DNA of 6,773 nucleotides from Coxiellaceae bacterium (GCA_014238445.1 JABABC010000095.1:1-6773); one strand, 5' to 3'. Shown: positions 1-5,556, numbered from the stretch's first letter. Made by a program: numbers and translations. Notes: generated by a model not told the origin, from the letters alone.

Positions 1-1
1 A

Positions 2-412
2 CATACCGTCTGTGTTGCGACCAATCAATCTGGCATAGCACGTGGGTATTATTCCTTAGAAACCCTCACTGCTATCCATGAAAAAATGCAACAAGCCCTT
101 CAGCAACATCACGCATCACTCGACGCCATCGCCTTTTGTCCGCATGTTGATGCTGACCACTGTGAGTGTCGCAAACCCAAACCCGGCCTACTCATCCAAT
201 TACAACAACACTTTGATATGGCTTGGGAAGACACTTATTTCATTGGTGATTCCATCCGAGACCTTCAAGCGGCAGAATCCGTTGGTTGTCATGCCATATT
301 AGTGGCTACCGGCAACGGACAACACACCTACACCACTCACCGACCTCAGGTGCCTTTTGTCACCGATCTTGCAGCGGCAACGCTCCTTTTTATAAAAAAC
401 ATAACCCACTGA
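2..412 (+). CDS. gmhB: D-glycero-beta-D-manno-heptose-1,7-bisphosphate 7-phosphatase, 3' part
   Basis: This is the C-terminal 136 residues of GmhB, a cytoplasmic HAD-superfamily phosphatase that removes the 7-phosphate from heptose bisphosphate in the ADP-heptose pathway for LPS inner core. The gene enters from the left edge; about 50 N-terminal residues, including the DxD nucleophile motif, lie outside (the E. coli protein is 191 residues). Visible signatures in order are VATNQSGIARG (HAD motif II region, typical of GmhB), CPH followed by CECRKPKPG (the zinc-binding Cys/His set, with the motif III Lys in RKPKPG), and GDSIRDLQAA (motif IV acidic residues). The zinc loop separates GmhB from histidinol-phosphate phosphatases lacking this order. 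The reading frame is intact to TGA at 410-412, which lies inside the terminator hairpin. Family assignment is firm; only the truncation limits it. Confidence 0.93.
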   Translation, partial: HTVCVATNQSGIARGYYSLETLTAIHEKMQQALQQHHASLDAIAFCPHVDADHCECRKPKPGLLIQLQQHFDMAWEDTYFIGDSIRDLQAAESVGCHAILVATGNGQHTYTTHRPQVPFVTDLAAATLLFIKNITH

Positions 413-439
413 ATAATAATGATTTATTCAGTAGTTTTT
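408..439 (+). terminator. Intrinsic terminator of gmhB
   Basis: A perfect 9-bp inverted repeat, ACTGAATAA at 408-416 and TTATTCAGT at 424-432, has a 7-nt loop and is followed by AG and five T residues at 435-439. It overlaps the gmhB stop codon. The stem is AT-rich, so termination may be partial. Its T tract runs into the -35 region of the next promoter. Confidence 0.7.
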
Positions 440-466
440 GCTCTATTGTTGACTGCCCTCTATAAT
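438..466 (+). promoter_or_regulatory. Sigma-70-type promoter for the 36-codon ORF
   Basis: A perfect TATAAT at 461-466 is preceded at a 17-bp spacing by TTGCTC at 438-443, which matches only the TTG of the -35 consensus. A transcription start is expected near 473, giving a leader of about 27 nt before the ATG at 500. A second TTGACT at 449-454 is too close to serve as -35 for this -10. The prediction rests on the consensus only. Confidence 0.6.
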
Positions 467-499
467 GACAGTGTTAATAAAAAATGAGGGAGTATCGTT

Positions 500-610
500 A
501 TGAGCACACAACAGATAGAAAACATTATCGGTCGCCCATCAACCAGTAGCTACGTGACAGTCAGCAATGACTGCTCAGCCTATGAGGGCAATTCATTCCG
601 TTGTGCCTAA
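500..610 (+). CDS. Small protein of unknown function, 36 aa
   Basis: I do not recognise this product. The ATG at 500 is preceded by a strong Shine-Dalgarno (GAGGG, 486-490) at 9 nt and by a TATAAT promoter, and the frame closes with TAA at 608-610. The N-terminal third reads MSTQQIENIIGRP and looks leader-like. A Ser/Thr-rich stretch STSSYVTVS (residues 14-22) follows. The C-terminal part holds two cysteines, Cys25 and Cys35, in a polar Gly/Asn/Ser context ending in Ala. There is no signal peptide, membrane segment or strong charge. A gene with its own promoter and ribosome site between gmhB and folA is more likely to be translated than a chance ORF. Possible roles are a peptide precursor that is later modified, a small regulatory peptide, or a translated leader for folA. 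No modification or export gene is visible nearby, so none of these is more than a hypothesis. Confidence 0.55.
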   Translation: MSTQQIENIIGRPSTSSYVTVSNDCSAYEGNSFRCA

Positions 611-661
611 GAGTTAAAATTTATTTGCGACAGAACCAATAAAGCAATACCCTTTGCTATT

Positions 662-689
662 TTGTAACCGACAAACAACCTGCTACAGT
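662..689 (+). promoter_or_regulatory. Possible folA promoter
   Basis: TTGTAA at 662-667 (4 of 6 to the -35 consensus) stands 16 bp before TACAGT at 684-689 (4 of 6), which carries the TG of an extended -10 at 681-682. The transcription start would be near 696, giving a short leader to the ATG at 719. The match is weak. folA may instead be read from the upstream promoter through the small ORF, since the only hairpin between them (AGCAA/TTGCT at 643-658) is short and has a poor T tract. Confidence 0.3.
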
Positions 690-718
690 ACCTATCCACC
701 TACTCATGAGGAGCTTCT

Positions 719-1201
719 ATGCTTACCTTAGTTGCTGCTATGGCCCACGATCGCGTGATTGGAAAATCGGGTACCCTGCCATGGCATCTACCCGCAGAAC
801 TGAAACACTTTAAAGCAGTTACCTTAGGCAAACCAGCGATTATGGGAAGGACCACTTTCGACAGTTTATCAGGGCCATTACCCAAACGTCACAACATCGT
901 TGTGAGTCGACAAAGCAATCTGGTTATCCATGGTGTGACAGTCTGCCAATCGATTGATGCCGCAATAGCACTCACTGACCCAACAGAAGACGTCATTATT
1001 ATGGGTGGTGCCAGCTTGTATGAACAAACCATAGATCGTGCTGATCGAATGATCTTAACACTCATTGATCTTAAAACACCGGGCGATACCTATTTTCCAG
1101 CGTGGGATGAAGCCGATTGGAAATGCACTCAAGCAATATCACACCCCATCTCTGAAACAAACACAACTGCTTTTCGTTGCGTCTGGTTAGAACGGAACTG
1201 A
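719..1201 (+). CDS. folA: Dihydrofolate reductase
   Basis: FolA reduces dihydrofolate to tetrahydrofolate with NADPH in the cytoplasm, supplying one-carbon carriers for thymidylate, purine and methionine synthesis. At 160 residues it matches the chromosomal bacterial type (E. coli 159). The N-terminal half aligns without gaps with E. coli numbering: VIG at 13-15, the Met20-loop region LPWHLP at 20-25 with Leu at position 20, the catalytic acidic residue as Glu27 rather than Asp27, IMGRTTFDSL at 41-50 and the substrate-binding Arg57. The NADPH loop reads MGGASLYEQ, and LTLID is the strand carrying the conserved Thr. The ATG at 719 has GAGGAG at 708-713, 5 nt upstream. It faces apaH as in E. 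coli, but with an extra gene between them. Glu at position 27 is a tolerated acidic variant in DHFRs, so activity is expected. Confidence 0.97.
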   Translation: MLTLVAAMAHDRVIGKSGTLPWHLPAELKHFKAVTLGKPAIMGRTTFDSLSGPLPKRHNIVVSRQSNLVIHGVTVCQSIDAAIALTDPTEDVIIMGGASLYEQTIDRADRMILTLIDLKTPGDTYFPAWDEADWKCTQAISHPISETNTTAFRCVWLERN

Positions 1202-1331
1202 AAAAAATAGCCCGCTGAAATAAACCATTGCATGTCGTCATGCTAACCTGCTGATTTAATAGTAAAAAAACCAGTCTCTACTGGGATAGCACAATAAAAA
1301 TCGCATTGAAAATTTTATGATTTAGCATTAT
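1202..1331. other. AT-rich intergenic stretch with two small hairpins
   Basis: No gene is supported here. A 5-bp inverted repeat GCATG/CATGC with a 4-nt loop lies at 1230-1243 but lacks a T tract. A second, CCAGT/ACTGG at 1271-1284, is preceded by seven A residues at 1264-1270. Read on the minus strand it is a short hairpin followed by seven T residues, so it could end antisense transcription coming from the right. No convincing plus-strand terminator for folA was found, so read-through into the gene at 1429 is possible. Confidence 0.4.
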
Positions 1332-1351
1332 TTTAATATTTCTTTAATAAT
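1332..1351 (+). promoter_or_regulatory. Tandem TTAAT element resembling a PmrA binding site
   Basis: Two direct 9-nt half-sites, TTTAATATT at 1332-1340 and TTTAATAAT at 1343-1351, are separated by TC, so TTAAT recurs exactly 11 bp apart. The element described for PmrA-controlled Icm/Dot and effector genes of Legionella and Coxiella is cTTAATatT, two bases, cTTAATatT. Here 15 of 18 positions match, including every strongly conserved one. It ends 7 bp before the -10, in the -35 region, where an activator could replace a missing -35. The surrounding DNA is AT-rich, so a chance match is possible. Confidence 0.5.
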
Positions 1352-1355
1352 TACT

Positions 1356-1364
1356 TGTTAGAAT
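1356..1364 (+). promoter_or_regulatory. Extended -10 promoter of the effector-like gene
   Basis: TG at 1356-1357 is followed by TAGAAT at 1359-1364 (5 of 6 to TATAAT). No recognisable -35 hexamer exists at 16-18 bp; that position is taken by the tandem TTAAT element, which is what an activator-dependent promoter would look like. The start would fall near 1371, giving a leader of about 58 nt. Confidence 0.5.
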
Positions 1365-1428
1365 GATGGTCAATCAAGATAGATTAACTCGATAATTACC
1401 CCAAGCTTACATCACAACAGGTCATCCT

Positions 1429-2331
1429 ATGAACGCACTAACTCAGACAGCACGTTTTCCACGCTTGTTTGATGAACGCCCTAGCGCTCCACCGACTGCT
1501 CTCAACGTTAACTACATCAAAGAGGTTCTAGGCCTTGATGCGGTTCTAGGCCTTGATGCGGTTCTAGGCCTTGATGCGACTCAGAATCAGTCATTGATTG
1601 ACGCTCTCAACTCATACGATAAAGATAGCGTGGAAGCCCGACAAGAAACTATCAATAACATTCAAACTCGATTTGATAAAATGGCTCTCGTCTTACAATT
1701 ACAAAAAGCTCTCGAGGTTATTAATACAGTTAACGATGAGAAAGAGATAGACAAAAACAATGAACAAATTCAGAAAATAATAACACTCATGAAATCTGTT
1801 GGTGATCAACTTCCTGAGGCGCTTCAAAACGAAGTCGACCAATTATTAATGACGAGAAAGAAGCAGGAAGACATCCTTCAAGATCGCGAGGCAGAAACCA
1901 ACAAAATATTAAACCAGAGCAAAGATACAAACTTAAGCGATGAGAAAAAGACAAACCTTAGAAACGATTTAAAGACAATAGAAGAAAAAACGCAAACAGC
2001 ACTAGAGAAAACTGGTATAACATTTAAAACGGTATCTGTACGTGAAGAAGCCTGTAAGGAGACCTCTTTTTTTGGAGAAATGCAAAACAAAATCACTAAA
2101 CAAGGCAATAAATTTGCAAAAAGCATTAACAATTTTTTTCACACAAAGATACGCGGCATTAGCGATAGCCTAAAAAGTTACGTGGAATCGTTGCCAACTG
2201 CTTTTACAAACCTATTTCAACAACCTAATACTAATACTGATACAGAAACAGCCCGGAAAGCATTCATGAACAGTGCCTTGCCAGATCATAGCAAAACACT
2301 CAGCGCAACGCATAATGCACCACAGCCATGA
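1429..2331 (+). CDS. Coiled-coil protein of unknown function, candidate secreted effector, 300 aa
   Basis: I do not recognise a known family. The protein is soluble, with no signal peptide or membrane helix and one cysteine (Cys209). Residues 1-30 are proline-rich and unlike the rest. Residues 33-50 are three perfect VLGLDA repeats. Residues about 66-195 are rich in Glu, Lys, Gln and Asn with heptad-like hydrophobic spacing (for example ALVLQLQKALEVI at 86-98), suggesting a long coiled coil. Residues about 213-264 hold Phe-rich amphipathic segments (SFFGEM, NNFF, AFTNLF) that might contact membranes. The last 35 residues are polar and probably disordered. The start ATG has only a weak AGG 7 nt upstream. 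The gene has its own PmrA-like promoter and strong terminator and interrupts the conserved folA/apaH pair. GC falls from about 55% at 1441-1500 to 25% at 1741-1800. These traits fit a type IVB effector, but the C-terminus lacks an obvious glutamate-rich secretion signal, so the role is inference. Confidence 0.85.
   Translation: MNALTQTARFPRLFDERPSAPPTALNVNYIKEVLGLDAVLGLDAVLGLDATQNQSLIDALNSYDKDSVEARQETINNIQTRFDKMALVLQLQKALEVINTVNDEKEIDKNNEQIQKIITLMKSVGDQLPEALQNEVDQLLMTRKKQEDILQDREAETNKILNQSKDTNLSDEKKTNLRNDLKTIEEKTQTALEKTGITFKTVSVREEACKETSFFGEMQNKITKQGNKFAKSINNFFHTKIRGISDSLKSYVESLPTAFTNLFQQPNTNTDTETARKAFMNSALPDHSKTLSATHNAPQP
1525..1578 (+). repeat. Three perfect tandem 18-bp repeats, in frame
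   Basis: The 18-bp unit GTTCTAGGCCTTGATGCG occurs three times with no mismatch, at 1525-1542, 1543-1560 and 1561-1578, and encodes VLGLDA each time (residues 33-50). Identity at synonymous sites implies a very recent expansion or ongoing copy-number change by slippage. Because the unit is a multiple of three, changes in number keep the frame. Confidence 0.98.
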
Positions 2332-2390
2332 AGCTTTAGTAGCTCAATGAATTGAAAAGTAACAGTGAATCACAAAAGCGCGACTTAAGC

Positions 2391-2417
2391 CTGGGAAAAC
2401 GTGTCCCGGTTTTTTTT
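2391..2417 (+). terminator. Intrinsic terminator of the effector-like gene
   Basis: CTGGGA at 2391-2396 pairs with TCCCGG at 2404-2409 (one T-G pair) across a 7-nt loop, followed directly by eight T residues at 2410-2417. It lies 60 bp after the stop at 2331 and separates this gene from the convergent apaH. Read on the minus strand there is no T tract after the hairpin, so it should not end the apaH transcript; no clear apaH terminator was found between 2420 and 2496. Confidence 0.85.
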
Positions 2418-2496
2418 CATCAAGATCACTGTCAATCAAGGGTCCGTATTGTGTGTATTTTATCCTGACATTCGAGCGACGGTAATCGCCTTATGA

Positions 2497-3294
2497 TTAT
2501 TCACACGCCTTTACCGTGATTCGCTGCTTGGTCTCAACGTTAATGGCTGTTAGATACCCCCCGTACACACACCCGGTATCAAGCGCATAACACCGCTCTT
2601 GGTGACACTGGCCCTTTAACCAAGCCCAATGACCAAAAAATACATCATAGGGTTGTTGATACCAATGAAACCAAGGTTGAAAATCACTATTAGGATGTGA
2701 CGTCTGTTTATACTCAAATTCTAACTGTCCCTCTGATGTGCAAAAACGCATGCGTGTGAAGGCATTCACAATGTAACGCAAACGATCATTACCGGCTAAA
2801 CTATCTGACCACACATCAGGCCTTTCCCCATACATCCCGGTTAAGAACTCCATGTAATGCTTGCCCTGTAGCACAGACTCAACTTCATAAGAATGTGCTT
2901 GTGCCTGCTCAACAGTCCAAGTAGGAGGTATGCCTGCGTGCACAAAAATTGCCTGCTGATCCTGAAGAGAATGCATGAGAGGCTGTTGACGCAACCAATT
3001 TAATAAATCCCAACCATCTGGAGCATCACAAATTGACTGTAACTGAGAACGAGGCGACACCTTGATCGCACCATACCCTTTCGCTAACAGAGCCAAATCA
3101 TGATTACCTAAGATAACAGAGACATCCACCATTGAGCGCACCAATCGCAAAACGGCTAAAGAGTCAGCGCCTGTATTCACCAAATCACCCATGAAGATTA
3201 AATGATCTTGTGTTGATTGATAGTTGATCGCTTCTAACAAAGCACACAATGAATCATAACACCCATGCACATCACCAATGGCATACGTTGCCAT
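2497..3294 (-). CDS. apaH: Symmetrical bis(5'-nucleosyl)-tetraphosphatase
   Basis: ApaH splits Ap4A and related dinucleoside polyphosphates into two nucleoside diphosphates and also affects NpnN-type RNA caps in E. coli. It is a cytoplasmic metallophosphoesterase of the PPP family. The 265 residues show GDVHG at 7-11, a GD-containing second motif at 36-42 (GDLVNTG), GNHD at 63-66, VHAGIPP, FGHWAWLKG and the ApaH-typical ALDTGCVYGG near the end, with length close to E. coli (280). The second motif departs from the family GDLVxRGP: Arg is Thr41 and Pro is Ala43. In PPP enzymes that Arg contacts the substrate phosphate, so altered activity is possible. The start ATG lies 3 bp after the stop of the upstream peptidase gene, indicating translational coupling and last place in the minus-strand run. 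The usual partner apaG is not present. Confidence 0.95.
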   Translation of the reverse strand: MATYAIGDVHGCYDSLCALLEAINYQSTQDHLIFMGDLVNTGADSLAVLRLVRSMVDVSVILGNHDLALLAKGYGAIKVSPRSQLQSICDAPDGWDLLNWLRQQPLMHSLQDQQAIFVHAGIPPTWTVEQAQAHSYEVESVLQGKHYMEFLTGMYGERPDVWSDSLAGNDRLRYIVNAFTRMRFCTSEGQLEFEYKQTSHPNSDFQPWFHWYQQPYDVFFGHWAWLKGQCHQERCYALDTGCVYGGYLTAINVETKQRITVKACE

Positions 3295-3297
3295 AAC

Positions 3298-4251
3298 CTA
3301 AGACACACCCGTCCATTGCGCTAACACGGTTGTCGCAGTATGCAATCCAGGAATCGAAAGGTGTTCTTGCGTTGAACCCACTAATGATTGCAAGAAAGAT
3401 AAGCGCGGCTCATAGAGCTTATAAAACTCCGTTGAGAACTCATGATGCATCACTGATGAGACACTGCCTGTACCATCGACTAAACCTAATTGAACAGCTC
3501 TGGAGCCCGACCAAAAATCCCCGGAAAACAACTCCTTCTTATCAGCCACCAAACGACCTTTTCGACCCGCAACCACATCTTTAATAAAGTTCTCATGCGC
3601 ATCATTTAATAATTGTTTTGCTTTCGCAACATCAGTAGGGTTCAATGGCTCAAAAGCATCCAACCGATCTTTATTGGTTCCCGCTGTGAACACCCGACGA
3701 GTCACACCGATTTTTTTAATCGCATCCGTAAAACCAAAGCCACTCATAATCACACCAATCGAACCTGTAATAGTGTCCGGATCAACATAAATTTGATCAG
3801 CCGCTGAAGCAATCAAGTAAGCACCCGATGCTAAGGCATCCTCACCTACCACCACAACCTTTTTATGATAGACATGTTTTAAACGCATAATTTGATCGTA
3901 AATCAATGATGATTGTACCGCACTCCCGCCCGGTGAGTTCATGACGATCAAGACGCCCTTACTTTTTTTATCTGTAAAAGCTTTATATAGCACTGGGTTA
4001 ACGGTATTGGCTGACATATGCGTTTGCGGCATAATCACACCCGATAATCGCACTAAAGAAATATAAGGCTTTCCTGACTTGAGATGATCTTGCTCATTAG
4101 GGGAGTGCACCGCAAACACAATCAAATACAAAACAATAATAATAGTAATTAAACTAAAGCGAATAATACGCCACCGGCGATCTCGACGACGATCGTCGAC
4201 AAGTGCTTTAATAATGGCATCGCTAACCGGCGTATTGATTTTCTCACTCAT
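3298..4251 (-). CDS. S49-family signal peptide peptidase-like membrane protease (SppA type)
   Basis: This is a single-domain S49 serine protease, the family that digests cleaved signal peptides and other membrane-linked peptides. Residues 1-29 are cytoplasmic and strongly basic (DDRRRDRRWR at 19-28). Residues about 30-48 form one membrane helix, leaving the catalytic domain outside the inner membrane. Within it, VMNSPGGS at 103-110 is the substrate-strand and oxyanion region, Ser142 in ALASGAY is the predicted nucleophile, TGSIGVI lies at 162-168 and Lys194 in GTNKD is the predicted general base. The 52-residue Ser-Lys spacing equals that of B. subtilis SppA (147/199). At 317 residues it is the short form, not the duplicated 618-residue E. 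coli type. Its start lies 21 bp after the usp stop, with a GAAGAGA ribosome site. It could be named sppA, but several S49 paralogues often coexist, so I leave the symbol empty. Confidence 0.92.
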   Translation of the reverse strand: MSEKINTPVSDAIIKALVDDRRRDRRWRIIRFSLITIIIVLYLIVFAVHSPNEQDHLKSGKPYISLVRLSGVIMPQTHMSANTVNPVLYKAFTDKKSKGVLIVMNSPGGSAVQSSLIYDQIMRLKHVYHKKVVVVGEDALASGAYLIASAADQIYVDPDTITGSIGVIMSGFGFTDAIKKIGVTRRVFTAGTNKDRLDAFEPLNPTDVAKAKQLLNDAHENFIKDVVAGRKGRLVADKKELFSGDFWSGSRAVQLGLVDGTGSVSSVMHHEFSTEFYKLYEPRLSFLQSLVGSTQEHLSIPGLHTATTVLAQWTGVS

Positions 4252-4272
4252 ACTGTAATCTCTTCAATGAAG

Positions 4273-4725
4273 TTATGACCGAACACGTACAGCTAAAATA
4301 TCACACTCAACGTTATGTATAAGCTTATCTGAGCTCGATGCTAATAATAATTGCAACCCGTAACGATTATGGGTCCCTAATACAACAAGATCAATAGCAT
4401 GCCGTTTTGTAAAATCATTCACAACTGTTTTTATGTTGCCACGCTCCACATGCAGGCAATCACTGGCTATGTCATAACGAGCCCCTAAATCTTGCATGAC
4501 ACATTGAACTTGTTGTTCGTAGTGAGGCTCAACTATCATTTGTTGTTGCGCGAAATAGTGATTATTGTCGGCGAGGTGCTCTATCTCAGCAATATCTGGA
4601 GGGACTACATGTAAAATATGGAGCTGAGCTTGGATAGTGCGTGCTATTTCAACCGCCTTCGTTACAATATCATCACAATCTGAAGACAAATCCGTCGTCA
4701 CTAACACACGCTGATACATTGACAT
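4273..4725 (-). CDS. Universal stress protein, UspA family
   Basis: This cytoplasmic protein of 150 residues has the Usp alpha/beta fold. Such proteins accumulate during growth arrest and stress and bind nucleotides in some subfamilies. The first strand reads QRVLVTTDLS (5-14) with the conserved Asp12, followed by KAVEIAR and LHILHVVPP. Near the end are DLVVLGTHNRYG, SSSDKLI and ECDILAVRVRS, the typical closing strand. The segment after LGTH does not show the Gx2Gx9G(S/T) ATP-binding pattern cleanly; SSSDKLI aligns better with the SSARQLI of E. coli UspA, so a UspA-like form without tight ATP binding is favoured. It lies 27 bp after rsmA and 21 bp before the S49 gene, in the same direction, within a run that normally carries apaG here. 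The ATG at 4725 is chosen over the one at 4719 because of its ribosome site. Confidence 0.92.
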   Translation of the reverse strand: MSMYQRVLVTTDLSSDCDDIVTKAVEIARTIQAQLHILHVVPPDIAEIEHLADNNHYFAQQQMIVEPHYEQQVQCVMQDLGARYDIASDCLHVERGNIKTVVNDFTKRHAIDLVVLGTHNRYGLQLLLASSSDKLIHNVECDILAVRVRS

Positions 4726-4731
4726 GACACA

Positions 4732-4737
4732 CTCCTT
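4732..4737 (-). promoter_or_regulatory. Ribosome binding site of the usp gene
   Basis: AAGGAG on the minus strand lies 6 nt before the ATG at 4725 and 12 nt before the in-frame ATG at 4719. The spacing favours the first. It is the strongest Shine-Dalgarno in the minus-strand run, where the other internal genes rely on weak sites or coupling, so Usp may be translated more independently. Confidence 0.75.
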
Positions 4738-4752
4738 ATGACAATTGAAAAA

Positions 4753-5556
4753 CTATTCTAACGTAATTTCCTGGCTCAATGAAATATATTGTTCAACACT
4801 TAATGCTTGGGGTCTTAAACTGATATCAACCGACAACTGATTGATCTCAGACTTTGAAATAATAGACTGCAAGCTTTTACGCAATGTTTTACGACGCATG
4901 GTAAACACCTGTGAAACCAATCGACTGAACGTTTCAAACTGCTGGGTCGTTAACGAGTAACGATGATGTGGCTGTAAGCGCACGAAAGTCGAATCCACTT
5001 GTGGTGGGGGGTGGAAAGCTTCTGGCCCCACATCAAACAAACACTCCACATCACAATAATATTGCGTCATTACACTCAAGCGGCCATATTGTGAACAGCC
5101 GACTTCAGCGCTCATCCTATCCGCAACTTCTTTTTGTAACAAAAAATGCATATCTTGAACATGCGATAGTGATTCAAATAAATGAAACAATAAGGGTGTT
5201 GAAATATTATAGGGCAAGTTCCCTACCACTCGGAGCTTATCCGTCGAGCCAGCCATCAAGGAGGCAAAATTAAATTGCAAGACATCTGCCTGATGCACGG
5301 TTAACTGACCTGGGCTGGACATGTTTTCCAATAGCGGAATCAAATCACGATCAATTTCCACGGCCTCTAAATGAGGCAAGCAATCCAGTAAATGAACGGT
5401 TAATGCACCACGTCCTGGACCTATTTCAACCATTCGATCAGTCGCTTGAGGACCAATGGAAACTATCATCTGCCTGAGTACCGATTGGTCTGACAAAAAG
5501 TGTTGCCCAAAGCGCTTGCGAGCACGTACACCTTTCTGTGGATGAAAATCCCCCAT
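4753..5556 (-). CDS. rsmA: 16S rRNA (adenine1518-N6/adenine1519-N6) dimethyltransferase
   Basis: RsmA (KsgA) uses S-adenosylmethionine to dimethylate two adjacent adenines in the last helix of 16S rRNA, a late check in 30S maturation; its loss gives kasugamycin resistance. With the ATG start the protein has 267 residues (E. coli 273). Visible motifs are ARKRFGQHFL at 12-21 (family N-terminal signature), EIGPGRG at 44-50 (SAM-binding motif I), EIDRD at 67-71 (acidic residue binding the SAM ribose), NLPYN at 113-117 (catalytic motif IV), LLQKEVADR, QYGRLSV, FHPPPQVDS and RRKTLRKSL. I prefer ATG at 5556, which shares its A with the surA stop (TGATG) and implies coupling; the GTG directly before it at 5559 is an alternative adding one residue. 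In E. coli pdxA lies between surA and rsmA; here it is missing. Confidence 0.97.
   Translation of the reverse strand: MGDFHPQKGVRARKRFGQHFLSDQSVLRQMIVSIGPQATDRMVEIGPGRGALTVHLLDCLPHLEAVEIDRDLIPLLENMSSPGQLTVHQADVLQFNFASLMAGSTDKLRVVGNLPYNISTPLLFHLFESLSHVQDMHFLLQKEVADRMSAEVGCSQYGRLSVMTQYYCDVECLFDVGPEAFHPPPQVDSTFVRLQPHHRYSLTTQQFETFSRLVSQVFTMRRKTLRKSLQSIISKSEINQLSVDISLRPQALSVEQYISLSQEITLE

Noticed and set aside
78..302. ORF of 74 codons in another frame of gmhB
   Set aside because: The frame at 2-412 carries the GmhB zinc loop and HAD motifs through the same bases.
641..665. Hairpin AGCAA/TTGCT before folA as a terminator
   Set aside because: The stem is only 5 bp, the next pair is mismatched, and the T tract is four bases then G; too weak to call.
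1230..1243. GCATG/CATGC hairpin as folA terminator
   Set aside because: Only a 5-bp stem and no T tract follows on the plus strand.
1878..2132. Minus-strand ORF of 84 codons, hydrophobic and Phe/Ser-rich
   Set aside because: It is the reverse complement of the Lys/Glu-rich coiled-coil segment, which automatically yields Phe/Leu/Ser codons; no ribosome site or promoter supports it.
2362..2432. 7-bp inverted repeat ACAGTGA/TCACTGT flanking the terminator at 2391-2417
   Set aside because: The arms are 57 bp apart and short enough to arise by chance; no target-site duplication or mobile-element feature goes with them.
3330..3584. Plus-strand ORF of 84 codons opposite the S49 protease gene
   Set aside because: The minus-strand frame has clear S49 family features and operon context; the opposite ORF has no recognisable features.
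4968..5273. Plus-strand ORF of 101 codons opposite rsmA
   Set aside because: rsmA motifs cover this region on the minus strand; the antisense frame is low-complexity and unsupported.
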